DNA from: Pseudonocardia sulfidoxydans NBRC 16205
GTDB lineage: Bacteria; Actinomycetota; Actinomycetes; Mycobacteriales; Pseudonocardiaceae
Assembly (NCBI RefSeq): GCF_007989085.1
Contig: NZ_BJVJ01000020.1
Location: 20,155 to 84,154 of the forward strand
DNA: 64,000 nt
Reading direction: 5' to 3'
Below the pieces are notes generated by a model, which saw only the letters and a list, made by a program, of their open reading frames with translations, made no database searches and had not been told where the DNA came from. Made by a program: the position numbers and the translations under genes. The first letter of the stretch is position 1; each line of letters opens with the position of its first letter. This document shows positions 36,403 to 43,832 of this stretch, piece by piece.

Positions 36403-36935
36403 GGGCCGGGCTGGGCTGGGCTGAGGGGCGTCGGGGTGCGTCACGTCGGGTCGTCGGGGCGAGCCGCGTCGGATCGAGCCGCGGTGTGCAGGGCCGTGCC
36501 GAGCCGCGCTGTGCCGGGCTGGGCCGGGGTGCGTCTCGCCGGGTCGTTGGGCGAGCCGCGTGGGATCGAGCCGCCTTGTGCCGGGCCGGCCGGGCTGGGC
36601 TGGGGTGGGCCGGGGTGCGCCACGCGGTGGGCCGTTGGGCCGAGCGCGTTGGACCGAGCGGCGCTGTACCGGGCTGGGCCGGGGTGCGTCACGCCGGGTC
36701 GTCGGGGCGAGATGTGTCGGCTCGAGCCGCGGTGAGCAGGGCCGCGCTGTGCCGGGCCGGCCGGGCTGGGCTGGGGTGCGCCGGGTGGGCCGGGGTGCGC
36801 CACGCGGTGGGTCGTCGGGGCGAGCGCATTGGACCCAGCCGCGCTGTGCCGGGCTGGGCCGGGTGCGTCACGCCGGGTCGTCGGGGCGAGCAGCGTCGGA
36901 TCGAGCTGCCTTGTGCCGGGCCGGCCGGGCCTGGG
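36403..36935. repeat. Degenerate GC-rich tandem array with G-quadruplex motifs
   Basis: Units built around GGGTCGTCGGGGCGAG recur at about 36448, 36541, 36629, 36696, 36809 and 36875. Spacing is roughly 66-67 bp for short units and 88-113 bp for long units, which gain GCCGGGCTGGGCTGG blocks. The plus strand carries at least three canonical G-quadruplex patterns (36403-36420, 36592-36615 and about 36763-36795). Units differ by many substitutions, so the array is old or evolves fast. Confidence 0.75.
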
Positions 36936-37033
36936 ACATGGGCGTCAGTGGTGTCGGCGCGTCCCGGCGTCGATGATCTTGCGGGCTCAGGTGGCCGGCG
37001 ACCTCGGCCGTCGGCCCCTGACAGCTCCACCCA

Positions 37034-37099
37034 CATGATCACTGTTCCCGGCGCATGAGCGACGAGGATGACGCTCATCCACCAGAAGCGACGATCATG
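37034..37099. repeat. Palindromic repeat family IV, copy 2
   Basis: A 66-bp element with CATGATC / GATCATG ends and a perfect inner stem, ATGAGCG / CGCTCAT. It is in the same orientation as copy 1; together they flank the GC-rich tandem array. Confidence 0.75.
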
Positions 37100-37114
37100 G
37101 GCAGTGGGCCGCGC

Positions 37115-37180
37115 GGTGATCGCCATTTCTGGCTCATGAACGACACCTGCGTCGCCCATGACTCCGAAACGATGATCATG
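37115..37180. repeat. Palindromic repeat family IV, copy 3 (inverted)
   Basis: This copy aligns to the reverse complement of copy 1: GTGATCGCCATTTCTGG here, against GTGATCGCCATTTGTGG. It lies only 15 bp after copy 2, so copies 2 and 3 form a head-to-head pair. Confidence 0.7.
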
Positions 37181-37413
37181 CCGAGCGGGCCCGGGTCGCG
37201 GACTGCCGCGTTGCCGGGGTGCCGCGCTGCTGGGTCGCGGAGCTGCCGGGGGCGGGGCTGTGGATCCCGGCCGGGTCACGCCTCGCAGCCGCCGGGCTGC
37301 CGGGTCGTCTGGCAGCCGGGGCGTCGGCTGCTGCGCTGCCGTCACTGGGTGCGCGCCGCGGTGGCGCGGTGCATCGGCGCGGATGTGGGCAGCGGCCGAA
37401 CCAGCGGGGGGTG

Positions 37414-37476
37414 GATCATCGCTGTTTGCGGGTACTGAGCGACGCATGGGGCGCTCACGCACCAGGGACGATGATC
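37414..37476. repeat. Palindromic repeat family IV, copy 4
   Basis: GATCATCGC / (AC)GATGATC ends with inner TGAGCG / CGCTCA. It has the same orientation as copies 1 and 2. It ends about 50 bp from the 3' end of tRNA-Gln. Confidence 0.7.
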
Positions 37477-37527
37477 GTCGTCGGGACTACCGGGGGACCG
37501 GTGGCGGCACGTTGCGTCGGGGTGCTG

Positions 37528-37598
37528 CTCCGCCGCCAGGATTCGAACCTGAACCATCGGAACCAAAATCCGAGGTGCTGCCATTACACCACGGCGGA
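37528..37598 (-). tRNA. tRNA-Gln (anticodon UUG)
   Basis: The minus strand folds as a complete cloverleaf. The acceptor TCCGCCG pairs with CGGCGGA followed by discriminator G, and the D arm is GTG/CAC. The anticodon stem TCGGA/TCCGA has loop TTTTGGT, so the anticodon is TTG. The T arm is TCAGG-TTCGAAT-CCTGG. The CCA end is not encoded. A CAA-reading tRNA is expected, together with a separate CUG isoacceptor. Confidence 0.95.
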
Positions 37599-37783
37599 CA
37601 GACCTCCATCCTGGCACGACGCCCACAGCGGCCCCGCCCGGGCGGGCATGGGGTCGCCGCGGTGCGTTGTTCGTGTCTGGTTCACGGACTTCGCGCCGGT
37701 TCGGCGTTCGGGGGGCGCGCCGCATTCGTTATTCTCGGGCGGCAACGGTCGTCGCCGACCGATCCCGACCCGAGAGGTGACGC

Positions 37784-38770
37784 ATGACCGCAGAGGCCGC
37801 CGACGCGCGCGCGACGGGCGCTCCCCCCAGTGTTCCGGAGGCCGAGGCGAGGCCCCGGCCGGGCGTCGCGAAGCCGATCCTCGGCGAGACCCGCAGCGGC
37901 TGGCAGCAGATGCTGGTGTGGCTGTTCGTGGTGGGGCCGATGTTGGCGTTGCTGGCCACGGTCCCGGTGGTGTGGGGCTGGGGTCTGGGCTGGCACGACG
38001 TGGTGATCGGGGCGGTGTTCTACACCGTCGGGATCCTGGGTGTGACGGTCGGCTATCACCGGCATTTCACGCACAGCTCGTTCAAGGCCAAGCGGTGGCT
38101 GCGGGTGGTGCTGGCGATCGGTGGCGGCCTGGCGGTGCAGGGGTCGGTGTTTGCGTGGGTGGCGGATCATCGTCGTCATCACGCGTTCTCCGACAAGGAG
38201 GGTGACCCGCACTCGCCGTGGCGCTTCGGTACGTCGCTGGCGGGTGTGGCGCGTGGGTTCTTCTGGGCGCACACGGGTTGGCTGTTCGACCGTAGGAAGA
38301 CGAACTACCAGCGGTTCATCCCGGATCTGCTGGCGGACCGGGCGATCCGCACCGTGAGCAAGCTGTTCGGGGTGTGGGTGTTGGTGAGTCTGGCGCTGCC
38401 GGCGTTGATCGGCGGTCTGGTGACGTGGTCGTGGGCGGGCGCGTTGACGGGCTTCTTCTGGGGCGGTCTGGTGCGGATGGGGGTGTCGCACCATGTGACG
38501 TGGTCGATCAACTCGATCTGTCACATGTTCGGGGAGCGGCCGTTCAGGTCGCGGGACAAGTCGCGGAACTTCTGGCCGTTGGCGATCTTGTCGATGGGCG
38601 AGTCGTGGCACAACCTGCACCACGCCGACCCGACGTGTGCGCGGCACGGTGTGTTGCGGGGGCAGATCGACATCTCGGCGCGGGTGATCTGGTTCTTCGA
38701 GAAGTTCGGGTGGGCGACGGATGTGCGCTGGCCGACGCCGCGTCGGCTGGAGAAGCTCAAGACGAGCTGA
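37784..38770 (+). CDS. Acyl-CoA delta-9 desaturase
   Basis: This membrane di-iron desaturase introduces a double bond in acyl-CoA. The 328-residue protein has the three histidine boxes in order: GYHRHFTHSSFKAKRWL (about residue 90), ADHRRHHAFSDKEGDPHSPW (about 128) and GESWHNLHHADPTCARHG (about 275). Hydrophobic segments lie between them. It resembles actinobacterial DesA3-type stearoyl-CoA desaturases. The cognate ferredoxin reductase is not adjacent. The ATG is preceded by GAGAGG with a 6-nt spacing. A stable hairpin 10 bp after its stop may end the transcript. Confidence 0.93.
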   Translation: MTAEAADARATGAPPSVPEAEARPRPGVAKPILGETRSGWQQMLVWLFVVGPMLALLATVPVVWGWGLGWHDVVIGAVFYTVGILGVTVGYHRHFTHSSFKAKRWLRVVLAIGGGLAVQGSVFAWVADHRRHHAFSDKEGDPHSPWRFGTSLAGVARGFFWAHTGWLFDRRKTNYQRFIPDLLADRAIRTVSKLFGVWVLVSLALPALIGGLVTWSWAGALTGFFWGGLVRMGVSHHVTWSINSICHMFGERPFRSRDKSRNFWPLAILSMGESWHNLHHADPTCARHGVLRGQIDISARVIWFFEKFGWATDVRWPTPRRLEKLKTS

Positions 38771-38780
38771 GTCGTCACTC

Positions 38781-38806
38781 GTCCGGGTGGGCCAACTGAC
38801 CCGGAC
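38781..38806 (+). terminator. Hairpin after the desaturase gene
   Basis: GTCCGGGT and ACCCGGAC form a perfect 8-bp stem around a 10-nt loop just after the stop. There is no T-tract. The remaining 170 bp before the PIG-L gene hold nothing else that I can identify. Confidence 0.5.
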
Positions 38807-38980
38807 GCGACGCGCCGTCGTCACGTCCGGTGTGCGGGTGTGGCGGGGTCGTCCGTGGAACACTGATCGGGCGCTGGTCCTCCCGTCCCGTTCGTTCGAG
38901 GTGGCCCGAGGCGTGCGCGCCGTCCCGCGCCCCCGGGTCGGCGTGTGTCGCCCGGTCGGTCACCGGAGAGGTGGCCCCTG

Positions 38981-39652
38981 ATGCTGAGCCTGCTCCCGGA
39001 GCGTCTGGACCGGATGTTGTTGCTCGGCGTCCACTGCAACGAGATCGCGATCGGGGCGGGTGGGGCGCTGCTGGAGCTGTGCCGGGCGCATCCGGGTGTG
39101 CAGGTGAGCGCCCTGGTGCTGACGGGTGGCGGGTCGTTGCGCGAGGAGGAGGAGCGCGCGGCGTTGGCGGCGTTCTGTCCGGGCGCGAAGCTCGAGGTCA
39201 CGGTGTTGGATCTGCCTGATGGCCGGTTGACGACGCGGTGGGAGCGGGCGAAGCAGGCCGTCGAGGACATGGGCGCGCACGGTGACCCGGATCTGATCTT
39301 CGCGCCGTCGCCGTTGGACACGGATCCGGATCTGCGGACGTTGGCCGACATCGTGCCGACGGTGTTCCGGGACCATCTGACGTTCTGTTACGAGATCGTG
39401 AAGTGGGAGAACGACCTGACGGTGCCGTCGGTGTACCTGCCGTTGGCGGAGCCGGTGCTGCGGGAGAAGGTCGCGAAGCTGCACGAGCACTACGGGTCGC
39501 AGCGGGACCGGGCGTGGTTCGACGGGGAGACGTTCGGGGGGCTGGCCCGCATCCGGGGTGTGCAGTGCCGGGCGCGGTACGCGGAGGCGTTCCACGTGCC
39601 GCGGATCGTGCTGGCGGTGGCGCCGTTGACCGGCGGAGATCCCGTCCTGTAA
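38981..39652 (+). CDS. PIG-L-like deacetylase with altered active site
   Basis: The 223-residue protein has the overall pattern of the LmbE/PIG-L fold (MshB and related N-acetylglucosamine deacetylases). It starts with RMLLLGVHCNEIAIGAGGALLEL near residue 8, then VSALVLTGGGSLREEEERAALAAF and PDLIFAPSPLDTDPDLRTLADIV. The normal zinc motif HPDDE is replaced by HCNEI, so the usual catalytic Asp is Asn. The later HPDH-type motif has lost its histidines (DTDPDLRTLAD). It may use different ligands or be inactive. The ATG has GGAGAGG about 10 bases upstream. A small DUF2277 gene follows. Confidence 0.72.
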   Translation: MLSLLPERLDRMLLLGVHCNEIAIGAGGALLELCRAHPGVQVSALVLTGGGSLREEEERAALAAFCPGAKLEVTVLDLPDGRLTTRWERAKQAVEDMGAHGDPDLIFAPSPLDTDPDLRTLADIVPTVFRDHLTFCYEIVKWENDLTVPSVYLPLAEPVLREKVAKLHEHYGSQRDRAWFDGETFGGLARIRGVQCRARYAEAFHVPRIVLAVAPLTGGDPVL

Positions 39653-39700
39653 GTGACCGGGCCGGTGACCTGGGGGCCGAAACCGGGGAGTATCGGGCGC

Positions 39701-39970
39701 ATGTGCCGCAACATCCGGACCTTGCACAACTTCGAACCGCCCGCGACCGACGACGAGGTGCACGGCGCCGCGCTGCAGTACGTGCGCAAGATCAGTGGCG
39801 CGGCGAAGCCGTCGAAGGCCAACGAGGAGGCGTTCGCGGAGGCCGTCGCGGCGGTGGAGCACGCCACCCGGCAGCTGCTGGACGCGCTGGTGACGACGGC
39901 GCCGCCGCGTGATCGTGAGGTGGAGGCGGTCAAGGCCCGCGCCCGCGCGGCCGCCCGTTACGGGAGCTGA
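39701..39970 (+). CDS. DUF2277 domain protein
   Basis: An 89-residue protein beginning MCRNIRTLHNFEPPATDDEV, the invariant opening of the DUF2277 family. It is helical, with LQYVRKISGAAKPSKANEEAF in the middle. The function of the family is not known; members are widespread small soluble proteins in actinobacteria. The ATG at 39701 is fixed by that conserved N-terminus. It lies 48 bp after the PIG-L-like gene and 21 bp before the tricorn protease gene. Confidence 0.9.
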   Translation: MCRNIRTLHNFEPPATDDEVHGAALQYVRKISGAAKPSKANEEAFAEAVAAVEHATRQLLDALVTTAPPRDREVEAVKARARAAARYGS

Positions 39971-39979
39971 TGCGCTGAC

Positions 39980-39985
39980 TACCGT
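39980..39985 (+). promoter_or_regulatory. Candidate -10 of the tricorn protease gene
   Basis: TACCGT is followed by six bases and the GTG start, the leaderless pattern. There is no Shine-Dalgarno sequence. Confidence 0.45.
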
Positions 39986-39991
39986 CTGCGT

Positions 39992-42900
39992 GTGCCTCGC
40001 AGCTACCTCCGGTTTCCCCATCTGCACGGTGACACGCTGGTCTTCACGGCCGAGGACGACGTGTGGACGGCGCCGCTGGCGGGGGGCCGGGCGTACCGGT
40101 TGACCGCGGACGACGTGCCGGTGTCGCGGCCGCGGTTGTCGCCGGACGGTCGGCTGGTGGCGTGGACGTCGGCGCGTGAGGGCGCGCCGGAGGTGTTCGT
40201 GACCGATCTCGACGGTGGCGGGGTGCGTCGGCTGACGTTCCTGGGCGGCGCCCGCACGGTGGGTTGGCGCGGCTCGGGCGACACGGCTGAGGTGGTCGCG
40301 GTGAGCGCGTCGGGGCAGGCGTCGGCGCGCCGGACGTGGGCGTACGCGATCCCGGCGGCGGGTGGGGCGCCGCGTCGGCTGGGCTTCGGGCCGGTGTCGG
40401 ATGTGGCGACGTCGGCGGACGGTCCGGCGGTGTTGCTGGGGACGACGATGTCGCGCGAGACGGCCTGGTGGAAGCGCTATCGGGGTGGCACGGCGGGGAA
40501 GCTGTGGTGGGACCGGGAGGGTTCGGGGGAGTTCCGCAGGCTGGCCGCGGAGCTGGACGGGCAGATCGACTCGCCGACGCTGGTGGGTGATCGGATCGCG
40601 TTCCTGTCCGACCACGAGGGCTGGGGCAACGTGTACTCGCTGCCGCTGGACGGCGACGTGGGCGGGTTGCGCCGGCACAGTGACCACGGCGCGGACGGCT
40701 CGCCGGCGTTCTACGCGCGGCACGCGGCGACGGACGGGTCGCGGATCGTGTTCGAGTCGGCGGGGGAGCTGTTCCTGCTCGAGGACCTGGCGTCGGACTC
40801 GCAGCCGCGCCGGATCGACGTCGCGCTCGCGGGGCCGCGTACCGACCGGGAGCCGTTCCGGGTGCATGCCTCGAACTGGCTCGGCCGGGTCGCTCCGGAC
40901 CGGACGGGCCGGGCGAGCATCGCGCAGGTGCGGGGCACGGTGCACCGGCTGACCCACCGCGACGGTCCGGCGCGGACGTTGTTGGCGGAGCCGGGGGTGC
41001 GGGCGCGGCTGGCGCAGCCGTTGGGTGAGGACCGTGCGGTGTGGGTCGACGACGCCGAGGGTGAGGACGCCGTCGTCGTGGCGCCGCTGGACCCGCGGGC
41101 CGAGGGCGTCGCGGCGCTCGTCCGGTACGGGGTGGGTGAGGTCGGGCGGGTGCTGGAGCTGGAGGCGGCGCCGGACGCGTCGACGGTCGCGATCGCCACC
41201 CATGACGGTCGGCTGTTGGTCATGGACACGGCGACGGGGGCGTTGCGGGAGCTGGCCCGGGGTGCGGACGGCGAGGTGTCGGGGGTGTCGTACTCGCCCG
41301 ACAGCGCGTGGCTGACGTTCGCGGACCCGGTGGAGACGGGGCTGTCGCGGATCATGATCGCCCGGCTGGCGGACGACACGCTGGTGGAGGTGACGCCGCC
41401 GCGGTTCGTCGACCGGCATCCGGTGTTCACGACCGACGGGAAGTACCTGGCGTTCCTGTCGCTGCGCACGTTCGACCCGATCTACGACGAGCACTCGTTC
41501 GATCTGACGTTCCCGGCGTCGTGGCGGCCGTTCCTGGTGCCGTTGGCGGCGCGGACGCCGTCGCCGTTCGGGGCGACGCCGGACGGTCGCCCGACGACGA
41601 GTGCGGACGAGGGGCCGGAGGACCTGCCGGCGACGGACAGCGAGGGTGCCGAGGACGCCGAGCCGGCGGCGGAGGACGCGGCCGGGAAGACCGAGGAGAA
41701 GGGCACCGACGAGGACGCGGTCGTCGTCGACGTCGAGGGTCTGGCCGCGCGCGTGGTGCCGATCCCGGTCGCGGAGGGTCGCCTGGGTGGGCTGGGTGCG
41801 GCGAAGGACTGCCTGTTGTGGTTCCGCCGGCCGATCTCGGGTGTGCTGGGCGAGGGCCGCGAGCTGACCGGCGACCGTGGGCCGCGTCCGGTGCTGGAGC
41901 GCTACGACCTGGTGCGTCGCAAGCTCGACGTGATCGCCGATCCCGCCACGTCCTACGAGGTGAGCGGTGACGGGAACCGGCTGGTGGTGCGCGACGGGTC
42001 GACGGTGCGGGTGCTGCGCTCGGACCGGTCGGGGTCGTCGGCGCCGTCGGAGAACGACGCCGACGAGTTCGACATCGACCTGTCGCGGATCACGGTGACG
42101 GTCGACCCGGCCGCGGAGTGGCGGCAGATGTTCGACGAGGCGGGCCGGTTGATGCGCGACCATTTCTGGGTCGAGGACATGGCCGACGTCGACTGGGCCG
42201 CCGAGCTGGCCCGGTACCGGCCGCTGGTGGACGCGGTCGGCAGCAAGGACGACCTGGTCGACCTGCTGTGGGAGCTGCAGGGCGAGCTGGGGTCGTCGCA
42301 CGCGTACGTGATCGGTGGCGGCGGCGCGGGTGACTGGTCGGGTCGTCCGGGGCTGCTCGGTGCGGACCTCGAACGCGCCGACGACGGCTGGCGCGTCGCC
42401 CGGGTGCTGCCGCCGGAGACGTCGGCGACCCGGGCGCGCAGCCCGCTGGCCGACCCGGGTGTCGACGTGCGTGAGGGCGACGTGCTGCTGGAGGTCGCGG
42501 GGCGGCGGGTCGACCCGGAGCTGGGGCCGGCGCCGCTGCTGGTGGGGACCGCGGACCAGCTGGTCGAGCTCACGGTGCGCACGAGCGACGGCGAGGTGCG
42601 CCGGGTCGTCGTCAGGCCGTTGGAGGACGATCTGCCGCTGCGCTACCAGGACTGGGTGGCGACGAAGCGCGCGTTCGTCGCGGAGGCGTCGGGTGGGCGG
42701 CTGGGCTACCTGCACGTGCCGGACATGGTGGCCAGCGGCTGGGCGCAGCTGCACCGCGACCTGGGCCGGGAGACCAGCCGCGACGGCCTGGTGGTCGACG
42801 TGCGGGGCAACTCGGGTGGGCACACGTCGCAGCTGGTGATCGAGAAGCTCGCCCGCAAGGTGATCGGCTGGGACGTGGTGCGCCACCGCCAGCCGCAGAC

Positions 42901-43321
42901 CTATCCCGGCGATGCGCCCCGCGGCCCGCTGGTGGCGCTGGCCGACGAGCACTCCGGTTCCGACGGCGACATCGTCACGGCGGCGTTCAAGCGGCTGCGG
43001 CTGGGCCCGGTGGTGGGCACCCGGACGTGGGGCGGGGTGATCGGGATCGACAGCCGTTACGGCCTCGTCGACCGGACCCGGGTGACGCAGCCGCGGTACT
43101 CGTTCTGGTTCGACGACGTGGCGTGGGACGTGGAGAACCACGGGGTGGAGCCGGATGTCGAGGTCGTGATCACGCCGCAGGACTGGGCTGCGGGCCGCGA
43201 CCCGCAGCTGGAGACGGCGGTGCGGCTGGGCCTGGAGGCGCTGGAGCGGACGCCGGCGGTCCGCCCTCCGGACCCGGGGACGCGCCCGTCGCGCCGCCGC
43301 CCGGACCTGCCGCCCCGCTGA
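39992..43321 (+). CDS. Tricorn-type protease (S41 family)
   Basis: This large cytosolic protease complex subunit trims peptides released by other proteases such as the proteasome. The 1109-residue chain has an N-terminal beta-propeller (YLRFPHLHGDTLVFTAEDDVW onwards) and a second propeller. An acidic low-complexity insert lies near residues 530-575. The helical C1 domain has GELGSSHAYVIGGG (serine and histidine of the charge relay, about 768). A PDZ domain follows, then the S41 core with VVDVRGNSGGHTSQLV. The nucleophile region is DEHSGSDGD (about 990) and the late glutamate is in NHGVEPDVEV. All expected catalytic positions appear present. The next gene converges 7 bp away. Confidence 0.93.
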   Translation: MPRSYLRFPHLHGDTLVFTAEDDVWTAPLAGGRAYRLTADDVPVSRPRLSPDGRLVAWTSAREGAPEVFVTDLDGGGVRRLTFLGGARTVGWRGSGDTAEVVAVSASGQASARRTWAYAIPAAGGAPRRLGFGPVSDVATSADGPAVLLGTTMSRETAWWKRYRGGTAGKLWWDREGSGEFRRLAAELDGQIDSPTLVGDRIAFLSDHEGWGNVYSLPLDGDVGGLRRHSDHGADGSPAFYARHAATDGSRIVFESAGELFLLEDLASDSQPRRIDVALAGPRTDREPFRVHASNWLGRVAPDRTGRASIAQVRGTVHRLTHRDGPARTLLAEPGVRARLAQPLGEDRAVWVDDAEGEDAVVVAPLDPRAEGVAALVRYGVGEVGRVLELEAAPDASTVAIATHDGRLLVMDTATGALRELARGADGEVSGVSYSPDSAWLTFADPVETGLSRIMIARLADDTLVEVTPPRFVDRHPVFTTDGKYLAFLSLRTFDPIYDEHSFDLTFPASWRPFLVPLAARTPSPFGATPDGRPTTSADEGPEDLPATDSEGAEDAEPAAEDAAGKTEEKGTDEDAVVVDVEGLAARVVPIPVAEGRLGGLGAAKDCLLWFRRPISGVLGEGRELTGDRGPRPVLERYDLVRRKLDVIADPATSYEVSGDGNRLVVRDGSTVRVLRSDRSGSSAPSENDADEFDIDLSRITVTVDPAAEWRQMFDEAGRLMRDHFWVEDMADVDWAAELARYRPLVDAVGSKDDLVDLLWELQGELGSSHAYVIGGGGAGDWSGRPGLLGADLERADDGWRVARVLPPETSATRARSPLADPGVDVREGDVLLEVAGRRVDPELGPAPLLVGTADQLVELTVRTSDGEVRRVVVRPLEDDLPLRYQDWVATKRAFVAEASGGRLGYLHVPDMVASGWAQLHRDLGRETSRDGLVVDVRGNSGGHTSQLVIEKLARKVIGWDVVRHRQPQTYPGDAPRGPLVALADEHSGSDGDIVTAAFKRLRLGPVVGTRTWGGVIGIDSRYGLVDRTRVTQPRYSFWFDDVAWDVENHGVEPDVEVVITPQDWAAGRDPQLETAVRLGLEALERTPAVRPPDPGTRPSRRRPDLPPR

Positions 43322-43328
43322 GCGTCGC

Positions 43329-43832
43329 TCACGTGCTCGGCCCTGCGCCCGTCGTCCAGCCCATCGACCACACGGCCCGGGCGAATCCGTCGTCGGCGGC
43401 GTCGGCGAGGGCGGCCAGGGCGGGGACGAGCGCGGCCCGGTCGGACGGGGCCATCCGTGACAGCAGCCGGTCGATGGTGGTGCGGCGGGTGCCCATGACC
43501 TCGTCGACGAGCGCCTCGCCCTTCGGGGTGACCTGCAGGACGAGCTGGCGGCGGTCGGCGGGGTCGTCGGTGCGGTCCAGGAGACCGGCCACGACGAGCC
43601 GGTCGCACGCGCGGCTGGCGTTGGAGGGGTGCACGCCGAGCCCTTCGGCGACCGCGGCAAGGCGCAGCGGCCCGCGGCTGGCGACCATCACCAGCACCCG
43701 CAGCTGCGGCAGGGTCAGCCGGTCCTCGACGACCGCGAACGACTGCGCCGATACGCCGACGAGGACCCGGGCGGCCCGCATGACGGACTCGATCTCGGTC
43801 TCGGTCGGGCCGGCCTGTTGTGCGTCGCTCAC
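43329..43832 (-). CDS. MarR-family transcriptional regulator
   Basis: The 167-residue protein has the MarR winged helix: LTLPQLRVLVMVASRGPLRLAAVAEGLGVHPSNASRACDRLV, followed by the wing LLDRTDDPADRRQLVLQVTPKGEALVDEV. The GTG start overlaps the stop of the chloride-channel gene by 4 nt (GTGA). It is therefore translated from the same mRNA as that gene and lies downstream of it. Its ligand and targets are unknown. Control of the channel operon is possible but not shown; no palindromic operator stands out. Confidence 0.91.
   Translation of the reverse strand: MSDAQQAGPTETEIESVMRAARVLVGVSAQSFAVVEDRLTLPQLRVLVMVASRGPLRLAAVAEGLGVHPSNASRACDRLVVAGLLDRTDDPADRRQLVLQVTPKGEALVDEVMGTRRTTIDRLLSRMAPSDRAALVPALAALADAADDGFARAVWSMGWTTGAGPST

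Larger units (their letters stand above)
36054..37527. other. Gene-free, repeat-rich interval between L,D-transpeptidase and tRNA-Gln
   Basis: About 1.47 kb without a credible gene. Long open frames exist on both strands (for example 36339-37058) but encode low-complexity Gly/Arg/Ala protein with no third-position bias or start signal, so I reject them. The interval contains four family IV palindromes and a degenerate GC-rich tandem array, listed separately. A second GC-rich, irregular stretch lies at about 37180-37410, where CTGCCGGG and GCTGC blocks recur. Confidence 0.7.

Noticed and set aside
36339..37058. Open frame of 239 codons in the repeat region
   Set aside because: It encodes repetitive Gly-Arg-Ala-Trp sequence from the tandem array. 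The frame shifts between units, and there is no ribosome-binding site or third-position GC bias.
36203..37476. CRISPR array
   Set aside because: The four family IV elements are 66 bp, irregularly spaced, in mixed orientation and lack uniform spacers. No cas genes are present.
37528..37598. tRNA-Gln as an attachment site of an integrated element
   Set aside because: No integrase gene, no partial duplicate of the tRNA 3' end, and no phage or plasmid genes nearby.
38960..43660. Minus-strand open frame of about 1560 codons opposite PIG-L, DUF2277 and tricorn
   Set aside because: A shadow of strongly biased third positions; it is Arg/Pro/His-rich without domains and overlaps clear genes.
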